Assembly: GCF_023195775.1 (NCBI RefSeq)
Contig: NZ_CP096205.1
Location: forward strand, 1,860,001 to 1,924,000
DNA: 64,000 nt
Direction: 5' to 3'
Source of the DNA: Flavobacterium azooxidireducens
GTDB lineage: Bacteria > Bacteroidota > Bacteroidia > Flavobacteriales > Flavobacteriaceae
Below the pieces are notes generated by a model. It had not been told where the DNA came from and made no database searches. It saw only the letters and a list, made by a program, of their open reading frames with translations. How positions within the stretch are numbered: position 1 is the first letter of the stretch; every line of letters starts with the position of its first letter. A program made the translations under genes and the position numbers. Positions 54,576 through 63,961 of this stretch are shown here, piece after piece.

Positions 54576-57056
54576 TTACAAACCTAAATCAAGAACAAAA
54601 GTTAGTTTGATAGCAATATTATCTTCAAATCGACTCAATTGATTTGGCCCGTAGCGATAAAATCCAGCCAATCCAAATCCGCTGAAAATCTGGTTTAGTT
54701 CGATTCCGGATTCAAAATAACCTTCGTTGATGGTTTTGTAATTTAGCCCAACATGTTGTTCGGGTTTTTCCATATTACCCCAAGCCATACGGCTAACTAA
54801 AACCAAAGAAGGCTTTACTTTTTTAAACAATTCAACTCGTTTAAATCCATGTTTAAAATGAAGCATCACATATTGACTTGAAAAAAACTCATTAAATCGC
54901 ATGGTTTCAAAACTGTTTTTTCCGGCTACGGTTAATCGTTGCAACAAAGCATCACGGTCTAAATTGTTAGGTGAATTATTGTATAAATGTGTCAGCGGAA
55001 CATCGCCAAAAGCAAAACCAGCCTGAATTAAGACAGTAGACTTTTGTCCGTTAATAAATTGTTTTTCGTATTCTGCTCGGGCATCAATTTTTCCAAACTG
55101 AAAATCATTTCCTAAAAAATCCGGTAACGATTCTGTAAATTGGAATGTGAATTTCGGAAATCTCTTCTCAATTTCAATTTTTCCATTTGGCGTATGCATA
55201 TAATCGCTAAACGGATTCCATTGAATGGAAACTGAAGCGGTGGTCATCGTGTATCGATTGTATAAATTTTCACCATCAAAAAAAGCATAATTAAACAAAG
55301 GTTCAATTTTGGAATAATTCAATTGCCAAATACTTTCTGTTTTAGGTAAAAAATTTGTTTCTACATAACCTTTCCAAGTTTTGTGATGATAGAACGTACT
55401 CAAGTTGATTGGTCTTGGGTCATAGATTTTAAAAACCCGTTTGTCGATATTAAATTTAGTACTTCCAATTTCCTGAATATCATCTATATATGAAAGTCCG
55501 GCCCATGTGTTTGAAAAATTTCCAACTCGAGTAGAACCACCCAAATGATACTTTATTTTTTCATCTTTAAGACCGTAGGCAACATATCCGTCTATTTTAA
55601 AATTTTTAGAAAATCGTTCATTGGTTGTTCCGCCAACGCCAAAACGGAATCCTTCGTAGTTGTTGTAACTCACCAAGTAGCGTAAATCAAAATCAAAAAA
55701 ACCAACCGGAACATAACCGTTTATAATTTTTCTACCAAAAAAAAGCTTGGCATTTATACCTTTAAAAAAGGCTAAACTATCTTTCACAGCAAATGTGTTT
55801 CGGTCTCTTTTACTAAAACGATCTTTTCTGTTTTTTATCCAAAATGTTGTGTCTTTTTTAGCAACATCTTCGTCTATTTCTATCGCAACAGAATTTCTGG
55901 CTATGCTTAAAGGAATGTTTATTTCACGATCATAAAAAAATGTTTTGGATTGCATATAAGAATAATCAGAAGCTGCTTTTTCACGTTTTGTTCCCAACTC
56001 ATCATATTCTCCTTCAAATTCAATTGTTCCTCCTAAGATTTTTATAGGATCATCATTTTTTCCTTTGATAATTTTTAGTTCATACGTGTTTGGAAACCAA
56101 ATTTTTTCATTCAATAAAAATTCATATTCATGAATTGCGGTTAAATCGATAATTCCTCGCACACGCATAATGGCTTTGGCTACAGCGAAATTTTCTTGAT
56201 CAATAAAAAGCAATCCTTCCATTCCTTTTTTATTGATTCTTTTTTTGTTTTTAAAATAAACCAAAACCGTTTTTCGGTTAGAAATTGAAATCGTGTCTAA
56301 CAGTTCAAAATCATAATCGCGAAGACCTTGTTTTGAAATCGGATTTATATACTTTGTTTCTAATAATTCATAGCGAGGTTCATAAACAGAATAGGATTGA
56401 AGGTTAAAACCAATAACTTCATAAATCGGATTTTTGAATCCCGACATTTGTGATCCTAATACCGTTTCTTTGAATTTAGAATCGCTGTATTGAAATAACG
56501 AAACCTTCTCAGTAACAAATAAATGTTGTTTTGAAATTAGTTTTTTAAATTTAAAATCGGTTGAATCAATTTTTATTTTATTTGATTTTTTGATTGTATC
56601 AATTTTCCCTTTTATTGAATCAGGATGAGCAGTTACAACAATTTTATTGTAGCCTTTGTATTGAAAGGTTGAAAGTGCTTGTTTGGGATTATTTTGCTCA
56701 ATTGAAGCATAAACTGCATTGAGAAATCTTTTTGATTGTTCTTGTTTTTGGATTAATTCTGTTTCAGATAATTTTGGTTTAGATTCTAAAAAGACTGAAA
56801 AATGGCTGGTTTTTTCTATAACAAACTCTTTGCTAACATAATTTAGGTAAGAAACAACCATTTTTTCGCCTGCTGATGAACTGATAAATTCGAATTTTCC
56901 AGTTACATCGGCAATCGTTGTTCTTCCTGATGAAGATTGAATCGTGGCAAAAGGTAAAGGTGTTTTTGTGCTTTCGTCTTTAATAATCCCGGTAACTCTA
57001 AATTGTGCCTGAACACAAATTGAGCAAAAAAGAAATAGAAAAACGAGGTGTTTCAT
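54576..57056 (-). CDS. DUF5686 outer-membrane protein with carboxypeptidase-like domain
   Basis: 826 residues. The signal peptide (about 1-17, ending QAQ) leads to a CarboxypepD_reg-like beta-sandwich (about 20-95, FRVTGIIKDESTKTPLPFAT). The long DUF5686 region, probably beta-rich and outer-membrane associated, ends in a repeated-strand barrel-like part with a final hydrophobic strand (IKLTFVLDLGL). Function is unknown; TonB-linked or surface roles are possible. A single gene with its own -7 box. Confidence 0.82.
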   Translation of the reverse strand: MKHLVFLFLFCSICVQAQFRVTGIIKDESTKTPLPFATIQSSSGRTTIADVTGKFEFISSSAGEKMVVSYLNYVSKEFVIEKTSHFSVFLESKPKLSETELIQKQEQSKRFLNAVYASIEQNNPKQALSTFQYKGYNKIVVTAHPDSIKGKIDTIKKSNKIKIDSTDFKFKKLISKQHLFVTEKVSLFQYSDSKFKETVLGSQMSGFKNPIYEVIGFNLQSYSVYEPRYELLETKYINPISKQGLRDYDFELLDTISISNRKTVLVYFKNKKRINKKGMEGLLFIDQENFAVAKAIMRVRGIIDLTAIHEYEFLLNEKIWFPNTYELKIIKGKNDDPIKILGGTIEFEGEYDELGTKREKAASDYSYMQSKTFFYDREINIPLSIARNSVAIEIDEDVAKKDTTFWIKNRKDRFSKRDRNTFAVKDSLAFFKGINAKLFFGRKIINGYVPVGFFDFDLRYLVSYNNYEGFRFGVGGTTNERFSKNFKIDGYVAYGLKDEKIKYHLGGSTRVGNFSNTWAGLSYIDDIQEIGSTKFNIDKRVFKIYDPRPINLSTFYHHKTWKGYVETNFLPKTESIWQLNYSKIEPLFNYAFFDGENLYNRYTMTTASVSIQWNPFSDYMHTPNGKIEIEKRFPKFTFQFTESLPDFLGNDFQFGKIDARAEYEKQFINGQKSTVLIQAGFAFGDVPLTHLYNNSPNNLDRDALLQRLTVAGKNSFETMRFNEFFSSQYVMLHFKHGFKRVELFKKVKPSLVLVSRMAWGNMEKPEQHVGLNYKTINEGYFESGIELNQIFSGFGLAGFYRYGPNQLSRFEDNIAIKLTFVLDLGL

Positions 57057-57076
57057 AAGATTTTAAATGCGAATCA

Positions 57077-57084
57077 CAAATGTA
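57077..57084 (-). promoter_or_regulatory. -7 box of the DUF5686 gene
   Basis: The minus strand reads TACATTTG, matching TAnnTTTG, 20 bp before the gene start. Confidence 0.45.
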
Positions 57085-57097
57085 CTTTTTTAAAACA

Positions 57098-57123
57098 AAA
57101 AATCCACTCTTTCAAGTGGATTT
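57098..57123 (-). terminator. Terminator of the pyrH-frr operon
   Basis: On the minus strand AAATCCACT (57123-57115) pairs with AGTGGATTT (57108-57100), followed by T residues; it lies 4 bp past the frr stop. Confidence 0.82.
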
Positions 57124-57127
57124 CAAT

Positions 57128-57691
57128 TTATACTTTCATGATTTCGGCTTCTTTGACGGCCAAAATATCATCAATTTTTTTGATGTAAGCATCGGTTAAT
57201 TTTTGAATGCTTTCTTCAGCAGATTTACAAATATCTTCCGAGGTTCCGTTTTTTTCTTCTTTTTTGATGTCGGTATTGGCATCTTTTCGAGCATTTCTAA
57301 TTCCGATTTTGGCATCTTCCGCTTCTGATTTTGCTTGTTTAACCAAGTCTCTTCTGCGTTCTTCCGTTAATGGTGGTACAGAAATGATAATATTATCGCC
57401 ATTATTCATCGGGTTAAAACCCAAATTGGCAATTTGAATTGCTTTTTCAATCGGATGCAACATTCCTTTTTCCCAAGGAGTTACAGTGATGGTTCTTGCA
57501 TCTGGGACGTTAATATTCGCCACTTGCGAAAGCGGCGTTTGCGAACCATAATAATCTACAAAAACACCACCCAACATTTGTGGTGTTGCTTTTCCGGCTC
57601 TAATATTTAAAAATTCTTTTTCCAAATGAGCAATTGAACCATCCATGTGTTCTTTTGCGGTATCAATGATAAAATCTATTTCTTCTGTCAT
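57128..57691 (-). CDS. frr: Ribosome recycling factor
   Basis: 187 residues, normal length. The N-terminus contains HLEKEFLNIRAGKATPQMLG, the RRF hallmark, and the fold continues with TITVTPWEKGMLHPIEKAI and the ERRRDLVKQAKSEAEDAK helix. It splits post-termination ribosomes with EF-G. It lies 46 bp after pyrH in the same operon. Confidence 0.96.
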   Translation of the reverse strand: MTEEIDFIIDTAKEHMDGSIAHLEKEFLNIRAGKATPQMLGGVFVDYYGSQTPLSQVANINVPDARTITVTPWEKGMLHPIEKAIQIANLGFNPMNNGDNIIISVPPLTEERRRDLVKQAKSEAEDAKIGIRNARKDANTDIKKEEKNGTSEDICKSAEESIQKLTDAYIKKIDDILAVKEAEIMKV

Positions 57692-57737
57692 GATAGTATT
57701 TTTTAATCGTATTTAATTATTCAAAAATAAAGCCAAA

Positions 57738-58445
57738 TTAAATAGTAACAGTTGTTCCGATGGTTTCGCCATTGCAAACTCTTAGTAAATTGCCCGGTTT
57801 ATTCATATCAAACACGATAATCGGCAATTTATTTTCTTGACTTAACGTAAATGCGGTGGTATCCATCACATTTAATCCTTTGTTCAACACATCTTCAAAC
57901 GAAATATAATCAAATTTTACGGCATCTTTGTGTTTTTCCGGATCGGCATTATATACACCATCTACGCGTGTTCCTTTTAAAATTACATCGGCACCCACTT
58001 CAACTCCTCTTAAAACAGCAGCAGTATCAGTCGTGAAATAGGGATTTCCTGTTCCAGCTCCAAAAATAACAATTCTACCTTTTTCTAAATGGCGAACGGC
58101 TCTTCTTTTGATATAAGGTTCTGCAATCGCTTCGATTTTTAAAGCAGTTTGCAAACGAGTTAACATTCCGGCTTCTTCCAAAGCACCTTGCAACGCCATT
58201 CCGTTGATAACCGTGGCAAGCATTCCCATATAATCACCTTGCACTCTATCCATACCATTGCTGGCTCCGGCAACACCTCTAAAAATATTTCCACCACCAA
58301 TAACGATGGCAATTTCTACTCCTTGATTGTGAATTTGTTTAATTTCTTGAGCATATTCTGCCAGTCTTTTTGGGTCAATTCCATACTGACGGTCGCCCAT
58401 TAAAGCTTCTCCACTTAGTTTTAGAAGTATTCTTTTGTATTTCAT
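57738..58445 (-). CDS. pyrH: UMP kinase
   Basis: 235 residues from ATG 58445 ([17 protein letters not shown], the usual start); the frame is open 21 bp upstream. The amino-acid-kinase fold shows [19 protein letters not shown] and [13 protein letters not shown]. It phosphorylates UMP to UDP, feeding pyrimidine nucleotide synthesis. It heads the pyrH-frr operon. Confidence 0.96.
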   Translation of the reverse strand: MKYKRILLKLSGEALMGDRQYGIDPKRLAEYAQEIKQIHNQGVEIAIVIGGGNIFRGVAGASNGMDRVQGDYMGMLATVINGMALQGALEEAGMLTRLQTALKIEAIAEPYIKRRAVRHLEKGRIVIFGAGTGNPYFTTDTAAVLRGVEVGADVILKGTRVDGVYNADPEKHKDAVKFDYISFEDVLNKGLNVMDTTAFTLSQENKLPIIVFDMNKPGNLLRVCNGETIGTTVTI

Positions 58446-58463
58446 AAGATGTTTTTTGTGGTG

Positions 58464-58492
58464 CAAATATAAAGAATTATTGATTTTATCAA
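58464..58492 (-). promoter_or_regulatory. Promoter of the pyrH-frr operon
   Basis: On the minus strand TTG (58492-58490), then 18 bp, then TATATTTG (58471-58464). Nearly consensus TTG-N19-TAnnTTTG, and 19 bp before pyrH. Confidence 0.65.
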
Positions 58493-58510
58493 TATAAAAA
58501 TCCGAGTAGT

Positions 58511-59299
58511 TTATCTATTTTCGATATGGGATTGAAAATCCGGAAATGATTTTTTGGCCGCTTCGTAACCGTGGTTAAATATAATTTCCATTTTGATTTT
58601 GTTTGTTTCAAATGTTCCGTATTTTGATAATTCTTCGGGTTCAATGACCCAGTCGCACAAAGTAAATTTTTGCATTGTGGTATTAGCCGTTAATAAATCA
58701 AAAGCTCGCGAAGTCACGGCTTTAATAGAATTTAAATCTTTCGCTTCAATTTTTTGAATCGGACTAACATAAACACCAATAATAATATCACATCTTCCTT
58801 GCAGAATATCGGTTGGAAAATGGTTTAGAATTCCGCCATCGCTATACCAATTGTCATCAATTACATAAGGCGAAATAATTCCGGGAAAAGCACTGGACGC
58901 CAAAATAGCATCCACAATGGAAGTATCTCTGTCAAAAATTTTAATTTTTCCTTTTACCATATCTGTTGCTGTCACGTGAATGGGAATTTTTAATTCGCCG
59001 ATGGTTGCATCACCAAAAACATCCGTAAAATATTTTTTAAAAGATAAACTATCAATAATTCCGGCTTTTGAAAAGGTAAAATGCTTCCAATGAAAAAAAT
59101 AAATCGACTGAAAAAAGGATAAAATTTCTTTCGGAGTTTTTCCAAAAGCATACAAAGCGGCTACGATTGAACCGGCACTACTTCCTGCAATTTGAGTGGG
59201 TTTGATGTTTTGTTCTTCCAAAAATTGAAGAACTCCTGCGTGAGCTAAACCTTTTGAACCGCCACCCGAAAGTACTAAACCTATATTTTTTGATTTCAT
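58511..59299 (-). CDS. Patatin-like phospholipase
   Basis: 262 residues from ATG 59299 ([17 protein letters not shown]); several upstream Met codons are in frame but this start matches the family. The oxyanion loop is [13 protein letters not shown], the nucleophile Ser is in GSSAGS (G-x-S-x-G), and the catalytic Asp in [10 protein letters not shown]. It is likely a cytoplasmic or membrane-linked lipase acting on phospholipids. Short C-terminus, no barrel domain. Confidence 0.92.
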   Translation of the reverse strand: MKSKNIGLVLSGGGSKGLAHAGVLQFLEEQNIKPTQIAGSSAGSIVAALYAFGKTPKEILSFFQSIYFFHWKHFTFSKAGIIDSLSFKKYFTDVFGDATIGELKIPIHVTATDMVKGKIKIFDRDTSIVDAILASSAFPGIISPYVIDDNWYSDGGILNHFPTDILQGRCDIIIGVYVSPIQKIEAKDLNSIKAVTSRAFDLLTANTTMQKFTLCDWVIEPEELSKYGTFETNKIKMEIIFNHGYEAAKKSFPDFQSHIENR

Positions 59300-59373
59300 A
59301 TCCATATAGTTCCAAAAATACATTATTATTAGCATCTGTGACAAACGTTACATAGTAAAAGCAAAATAAATTC

Positions 59374-59381
59374 TATTTTTG
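59374..59381 (+). promoter_or_regulatory. -7 box of the thioredoxin-like gene
   Basis: TATTTTTG matches TAnnTTTG and lies 19 bp before ATG 59401. It is divergent from the patatin gene. Confidence 0.45.
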
Positions 59382-59400
59382 CATCGTAAAATTACAATTC

Positions 59401-60015
59401 ATGCAAGAGATTATTAAAAACAGTTTAGCAAAAAGTGTAACTTATTTAGATTACCGTAAACAAGTTACCGATTTATTGAAAGAAGGAAAATCAACCGGAA
59501 ATGAACAATCGGAAGATTTGACAAAATATAGTGAACTGAACGAAGTTCGAATGAATAGGTTGGATAAAACCATTCAAATTTCTGAAGAAGTTAAAATAGG
59601 TTTGAGTAATTTACAAGCCAATTATTTGTGGATTGTCATTTCAGAAGGTTGGTGTGGTGATGCAGCTCAATTGGTGCCAATCATCCACAAAATGGCGGAA
59701 CTTTCAGAAAATATTGATTTACGAATTGTTTTTCGTGACGAAAATGAAGAATTAATGAATCAGTTTTTGACAAATGGAGGAAAAGCCATTCCGAAGTTAT
59801 TGATTTTGGATGCAGAAACCTTAACCGTTTTAAGTGATTGGGGACCACGACCTGAAGGAGCAAAAAATTTAATTTTAGATTATAAAGCTCAATATGGTGT
59901 TGTAGATGAAACCGCCAAAACCGAATTGCAAAAATGGTATTTGCATGATAAAGGGGTGAGCACACAAAATGAAATTATGGCTTTGGTTGAAAAAGTTGAA
60001 AAACAACTAGTTTAA
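59401..60015 (+). CDS. Thioredoxin-family protein with WCGD in place of CxxC
   Basis: 204 residues. The thioredoxin fold is shown by LWIVISEGWCGDAAQLVPII, IDLRIVFRDEN and KAIPKLLILD. The active site reads WCGDAA, so only the first Cys of the CxxC pair is present. Classic disulfide exchange is therefore unlikely; a monothiol, chaperone-like or redox-sensing role is possible. There is no signal peptide, so it is probably cytoplasmic. Its 3' end overlaps the convergent YiiX-like gene by 9 bp. Confidence 0.85.
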   Translation: MQEIIKNSLAKSVTYLDYRKQVTDLLKEGKSTGNEQSEDLTKYSELNEVRMNRLDKTIQISEEVKIGLSNLQANYLWIVISEGWCGDAAQLVPIIHKMAELSENIDLRIVFRDENEELMNQFLTNGGKAIPKLLILDAETLTVLSDWGPRPEGAKNLILDYKAQYGVVDETAKTELQKWYLHDKGVSTQNEIMALVEKVEKQLV

Positions 60016-60633
60016 CTTCCCAACAATTTTAATTTTATCAGAAGTAGAAATTCCACCCGGATTACAACCAAGTTCGCCTTCCGGAATTTCTATTTTTAGG
60101 TTTTGATAATAATCAACCCAAGCAGGGAAAAATTCATTTGTATTGGGTTGTTTGAATGTCATCGGATGTAATTCGAAAAAAGGTTTGCCGTAAGCATTTA
60201 AAAAAGCATCATAAATTAATTCAGAACAGTAATATTTTCCGTTATCATACAAATAATCATCATCATACGGAACTCCGATTTGTTTTTTGGAAAATGAAAT
60301 GACTTGCGGAATTAATTTTTTATATTTTGATTTTACTCTTCCAATAAACATAGTAGTTTGCGTGTTTTTTGAAAATTGTTCCAACGTCACTTTTCGAACG
60401 GCATTTCCTGCTGCTTCGATGATAAAGACAGAATCATTTTCAATTAAAACCAATCCCAAATGACTAAAATCATTGCCGTTATATCCTTCGGTTACAGCAT
60501 GAATGGCTTCGCATAATTCGCCACAATTCATCTTTTGAAAAAGTAAATCGCCGGTTTTTAAAAATTGAGTTGATTGGCCAAAAATAAATAGGGAAACAAG
60601 AAGAAACAAAGAGGAAAGTAAATTACGGATCAT
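60007..60633 (-). CDS. YiiX/YebB-like NlpC/P60 hydrolase
   Basis: 208 residues with a signal peptide (about 1-19, ending FGQ). The motif DFSHLGLVLI carries the likely His and KYYCSELIYDAF the catalytic Cys (CSELI), both typical of the YiiX branch of NlpC/P60 cysteine hydrolases. It probably acts on cell-wall peptide or amide bonds in the periplasm. The start codon overlaps the stop of the ParE-like gene by 3 bp (ATGA), so they are translationally coupled. Confidence 0.85.
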   Translation of the reverse strand: MIRNLLSSLFLLVSLFIFGQSTQFLKTGDLLFQKMNCGELCEAIHAVTEGYNGNDFSHLGLVLIENDSVFIIEAAGNAVRKVTLEQFSKNTQTTMFIGRVKSKYKKLIPQVISFSKKQIGVPYDDDYLYDNGKYYCSELIYDAFLNAYGKPFFELHPMTFKQPNTNEFFPAWVDYYQNLKIEIPEGELGCNPGGISTSDKIKIVGKLN

Positions 60634-60962
60634 GTTTTGATTTTTCTAACTTGTTTGATGATTTTTGGTGAACGACTTCCGTGAAAAGCTCTTAATACTT
60701 CAATTTTATGGGCTCTAATTCGGTAGATAATTAAATAAGAACCTAAAATGATATTTCTATAAATTTTGGTTTTGGTTTCAAGATGACGACATTCGGGATG
60801 AAGGAGGTATTGGGTTTCGAGTTGACGAACCATTTGCTTCAAATCCTCATAAAAGTATAGAGCCGCTTTTTCTCCAAAAATGGCTTCTCCATATTCAAAA
60901 ACATCTTGAATATCATTTAAGTAAAAAGTTGACCTAATTACTTTTTTCTTTTCAATCTCCAT
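60630..60962 (-). CDS. ParE/RelE-type toxin
   Basis: 110 residues in the RelE/ParE fold: a helical start (TFYLNDIQDVFEYGEAIFG) followed by the beta core (IYRNIILGSYLIIYRI) and the closing RAFHGSRSPK. Such toxins either cleave mRNA or block gyrase. The antitoxin gene precedes it and overlaps by 25 bp. It also overlaps the YiiX-like gene at its 3' end. Confidence 0.85.
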   Translation of the reverse strand: MEIEKKKVIRSTFYLNDIQDVFEYGEAIFGEKAALYFYEDLKQMVRQLETQYLLHPECRHLETKTKIYRNIILGSYLIIYRIRAHKIEVLRAFHGSRSPKIIKQVRKIKT

Positions 60963-61102
60963 TCTTCGAATTTTTTATCAAATTCTTTTTCTGTCAAAAA
61001 AATTCCTTCCTCCGCTTCTTTAATAAGCGAAACAAATTCATCCTGCGACATAGGTTTGCCTGGAGTTGCTAAGTTTTTAGATTTATCTTTTGATGTTTTC
61101 AT
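60938..61102 (-). CDS. Short antitoxin of the ParE-type pair
   Basis: 54 residues from ATG 61102, ending TAA at 60940-60938. Residues 19-45 (SQDEFVSLIKEAEEG and LTEKEFDKKFEEW) form two short helices joined by a turn, and the tail is basic (RLKRKK). It overlaps the toxin gene by 25 bp, so translation is coupled. It is too short for most ORF-calling cut-offs. The assignment rests on size, charge and its position before the toxin; the N-terminal part may bind DNA. Confidence 0.75.
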   Translation of the reverse strand: MKTSKDKSKNLATPGKPMSQDEFVSLIKEAEEGIFLTEKEFDKKFEEWRLKRKK

Positions 61103-61146
61103 GGCTATGAATTGAATAGTAAAGATAAGAAAAAAATAAATGCTTT

Positions 61147-61842
61147 TTATTTTTTCAATAAATTAGATTCAAAATCATCCGGAGAAACTGCATTTTCAAC
61201 CGAATAATCACCAATTTTTGTACGTCGTAAAACTGTCAAATGAGCACCGGATTCAAGTGCTTTTCCAAAATCATTTGCTAACGAACGAATGTATGTTCCT
61301 TTGCTGCAAACTACTCTAAAGTCAATTTCGGGCAAATCAATTCGGGTAATCTCAAATTCATGAATAGTAGTTTTTCTACTTTCCATTTCCATTTCTACAC
61401 CGGCACGAGCGTGTTCATACATTCGAATTCCGTCTTTTTTAATGGCTGAAAAAACAGGTGGTTTTTGATCAACTTCACCTAAAAATTGCGGTAAAATTTG
61501 ATTAATTAATGTTTCGTCAATATGATTTATTGAAAAATTTTCATCAATTTCAGTTTCCAAATCATACGATGGAGTAGTGGCTCCCAATTTGAAAGTTCCG
61601 GTATATTCTTTGGGTTGGCCTTGAATTTCTGTGATTCGTTTGGTAAATTTTCCGGTACAAACAATTAATAATCCGGTAGCTAAAGGATCTAACGTTCCGG
61701 CATGACCAATTTTAAATTTTTTTGGAAGGTCTAATTCGCGTTTCAAAGCATATTTCAACTTATTAACCGCTTGAAATGAGGACCACGTTAATGGTTTATC
61801 AACTAAAATGACTTGCCCTTCTAAAATTTCTTCCGCTGTCAT
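61147..61842 (-). CDS. truB: tRNA pseudouridine-55 synthase
   Basis: 231 residues. The catalytic motif KIGHAGTLDPLATGLL contains the Asp that attacks U55. Other family blocks are DKPLTWSSFQAVNKLK and GTYIRSLANDFG. It makes the T-loop pseudouridine of tRNA. It starts 3 bp after uppP and is the last gene of the ftsX-DUF3098-uppP-truB run. Confidence 0.95.
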   Translation of the reverse strand: MTAEEILEGQVILVDKPLTWSSFQAVNKLKYALKRELDLPKKFKIGHAGTLDPLATGLLIVCTGKFTKRITEIQGQPKEYTGTFKLGATTPSYDLETEIDENFSINHIDETLINQILPQFLGEVDQKPPVFSAIKKDGIRMYEHARAGVEMEMESRKTTIHEFEITRIDLPEIDFRVVCSKGTYIRSLANDFGKALESGAHLTVLRRTKIGDYSVENAVSPDDFESNLLKK

Positions 61843-61845
61843 TCG

Positions 61846-62640
61846 TTAAAGCGTTAAACCGATGATAATTGCCAGTAAACCCACAACTAAACAATAAATT
61901 GAAAAATATTTTAATTTGCTGTTTCTAACCAATTTAACCATCCAGCTACAAGCAAATAAACCTGCGATAAAAGCCGCTAAAAATCCAGCGGATAAATAGC
62001 CAAAACTTGACTCGTTATAAACTAAATCGCCACTCATAACGTCTTTGGCAATTTTTCCAAAAATCAGCGGGACAACCATCAAAAAGGAAAAACGAGCCGC
62101 TTTACTTTTGTCAACTCCTAATAAAACGGATGTTGAAATAGTTGCTCCTGAACGAGAAATTCCCGGAAGCATAGCAATTGCTTGAGCAATTCCAATAAAT
62201 AAAGCGTTCTTAAAACTAACAGGTTTCAAAGTATTTTTGGCTTTGTCTGCAAAAAAAAGTAATAATGCCGTAACGATTAACATAAATCCAACAAAAACGA
62301 CATTGCCGTCAAAAAGTTGCTCTAATTCTTTTTCAAATAATAATCCAACGATTACAGCAGGAATCATTGACAGAATAATTTTCAATGAAAACTGAAAAGA
62401 TTCGTTCCATTTAAATTGAAATAGACCCGTAATAATTTCTACAATATCTTTTCTAAAAACCACAACTGTACTTAAAGCTGTGGCAAAGTGAACAATTACG
62501 GTAAATAGTAATCCTTCTTCCGGCATTTTGTCTTCGCCTAAAATCGCTTTGGTAAGTTCTAAGTGTCCGCTGGAAGAAACGGGAAGAAACTCTGTTAAAC
62601 CTTGAATAATTCCTAAAATAATAGCTTCTAAAATGCCCAT
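61846..62640 (-). CDS. uppP: Undecaprenyl-diphosphatase (bacitracin-resistance family)
   Basis: 264 residues, eight membrane helices. Family motifs: GLTEFLPVSSSGHLEL and PGISRSGATISTSVLLG. It removes a phosphate from undecaprenyl diphosphate so the lipid carrier can be reused in cell-wall synthesis. It is directly coupled to truB. Confidence 0.95.
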   Translation of the reverse strand: MGILEAIILGIIQGLTEFLPVSSSGHLELTKAILGEDKMPEEGLLFTVIVHFATALSTVVVFRKDIVEIITGLFQFKWNESFQFSLKIILSMIPAVIVGLLFEKELEQLFDGNVVFVGFMLIVTALLLFFADKAKNTLKPVSFKNALFIGIAQAIAMLPGISRSGATISTSVLLGVDKSKAARFSFLMVVPLIFGKIAKDVMSGDLVYNESSFGYLSAGFLAAFIAGLFACSWMVKLVRNSKLKYFSIYCLVVGLLAIIIGLTL

Positions 62641-62659
62641 TTTGGATTAGATAAAATAA

Positions 62660-62920
62660 TTAATTAGTTGGATTTGATTGCTTTTTTGGATTTTTCATAA
62701 TAGCATAAATCACCACGCCAAATCCAGCTAAAACAACTGTTGGTGCCAAACGAATTCTTCGGAAGTCAAAAATAGCTTCGCTAAAAACAGCTGGGTCATC
62801 GCTACCGCCGCCACTCATTAAAATAAAACCTAAGACGATAATTCCAATTCCGATTAAAAGAATTTTATAATTCACTTTTTCAAAAAGGAATTCCTGTTTT
62901 TGTTCGTTTTTACTGCTCAT
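62660..62920 (-). CDS. DUF3098 two-helix membrane protein
   Basis: 86 residues, two membrane helices (about 18-37 and 57-74) with GFILMSGGGSDDPAVF between them, the DUF3098 hallmark. In Bacteroidota it lies between ftsX and uppP. Function is unknown. Confidence 0.85.
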   Translation of the reverse strand: MSSKNEQKQEFLFEKVNYKILLIGIGIIVLGFILMSGGGSDDPAVFSEAIFDFRRIRLAPTVVLAGFGVVIYAIMKNPKKQSNPTN

Positions 62921-62935
62921 TTTTTCAAATAAAAA

Positions 62936-63811
62936 TTAATATAAATCGTCTGTTCTAAGGTTTAAGAATTTTTGTGTGGCAAAGAAAGTGCTGAACCAAG
63001 AAATTAAAATTCCTAAAACTAAAACGCCTAATAAGACAGAACCTATCATTATTTGGTCTTCTAAAATACCAAGTTTTGGAAAATTAGAATCGATGTAAAA
63101 TAACACACCAATTATTGCAATGATTGCCAATAGAGCACCAATTATTCCCAATTTTATGCTTCGCATGATGAATGGTTTTCTAATGAACGATTTTGTTGCT
63201 CCCACCATTTGCATCGTTTTGATGATAAATCGATTGGAATATATTGATAAACGCATCGAGCTATTGATCAATAAAACTGCTATAAAAGCCAGAAATCCGG
63301 TCACGATTAACATCCAAAAAGTGATTTTTTTAATGTTATCATTCACTAAATCAACTAAATGTTTATCGTAAACGATATCAGAAATCATCTTATTTTCCTT
63401 GAATTCTTTTTCAATTTTTTTGATGCTATCCGCTTCAACATAATCTGCTTTTAGATGGATATCAAAGGAATTCTGCAACGGATTAAATCCTAAAAACTGC
63501 ATAAAATCCTCACCAATAATATCTTTATGTTTTGAAGCTGCCGTTTCTTTTGATACAAAAGTGTCAGTTTTTACATAAGCTGACGCTTTTAATTTTGCTT
63601 CAAAATTTTTAAGCACACTATCGTTTGCAGCATCTTTAAAATAGACCGACATTGGAATTTCTTCTTTAAAATCATCCGATAATTTTTTCGAATTAATCAC
63701 AAAAAACCCAAGAATTCCCAATAAAAAAAGTACTAAAAACACACTTAATACCACAGAAAAATAGGAAGAAATAAGTCGTCTTTTTTGATACTTTTCGTAA
63801 GATGATGCCAT
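62936..63811 (-). CDS. ftsX: FtsX-like cell-division permease
   Basis: 291 residues, normal FtsX length. The first helix (about 17-38) precedes a periplasmic domain (about 45-165), then three more helices (about 170-190, 220-242 and 258-280) with RFIIKTMQMVGATKSFIRKPF, the FtsX family signature. It works with FtsE to control cell-wall hydrolases at the septum. ftsE is not next to it, as is usual in this phylum. Confidence 0.93.
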   Translation of the reverse strand: MASSYEKYQKRRLISSYFSVVLSVFLVLFLLGILGFFVINSKKLSDDFKEEIPMSVYFKDAANDSVLKNFEAKLKASAYVKTDTFVSKETAASKHKDIIGEDFMQFLGFNPLQNSFDIHLKADYVEADSIKKIEKEFKENKMISDIVYDKHLVDLVNDNIKKITFWMLIVTGFLAFIAVLLINSSMRLSIYSNRFIIKTMQMVGATKSFIRKPFIMRSIKLGIIGALLAIIAIIGVLFYIDSNFPKLGILEDQIMIGSVLLGVLVLGILISWFSTFFATQKFLNLRTDDLY

Positions 63812-63879
63812 AGAAATTAATTTAAGCCGTAAAATTAAAAAAGAAATTGGTTAAACCACAGTTTATAACGTTGAAAGTT

Positions 63880-63908
63880 TTGAGTTTAGTACAATAAACG
63901 TAAATTTG
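63880..63908 (+). promoter_or_regulatory. Promoter of leuS
   Basis: TTG (63880-63882), 18 bp, TAAATTTG (63901-63908). Close to TTG-N19-TAnnTTTG, and 53 bp before the leuS start. Confidence 0.6.
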
Positions 63909-63961
63909 CCGTTTAAAAAACCTTAGCAACTCAGAAACTCAGTTCCTCAGCACCTTAGAAT

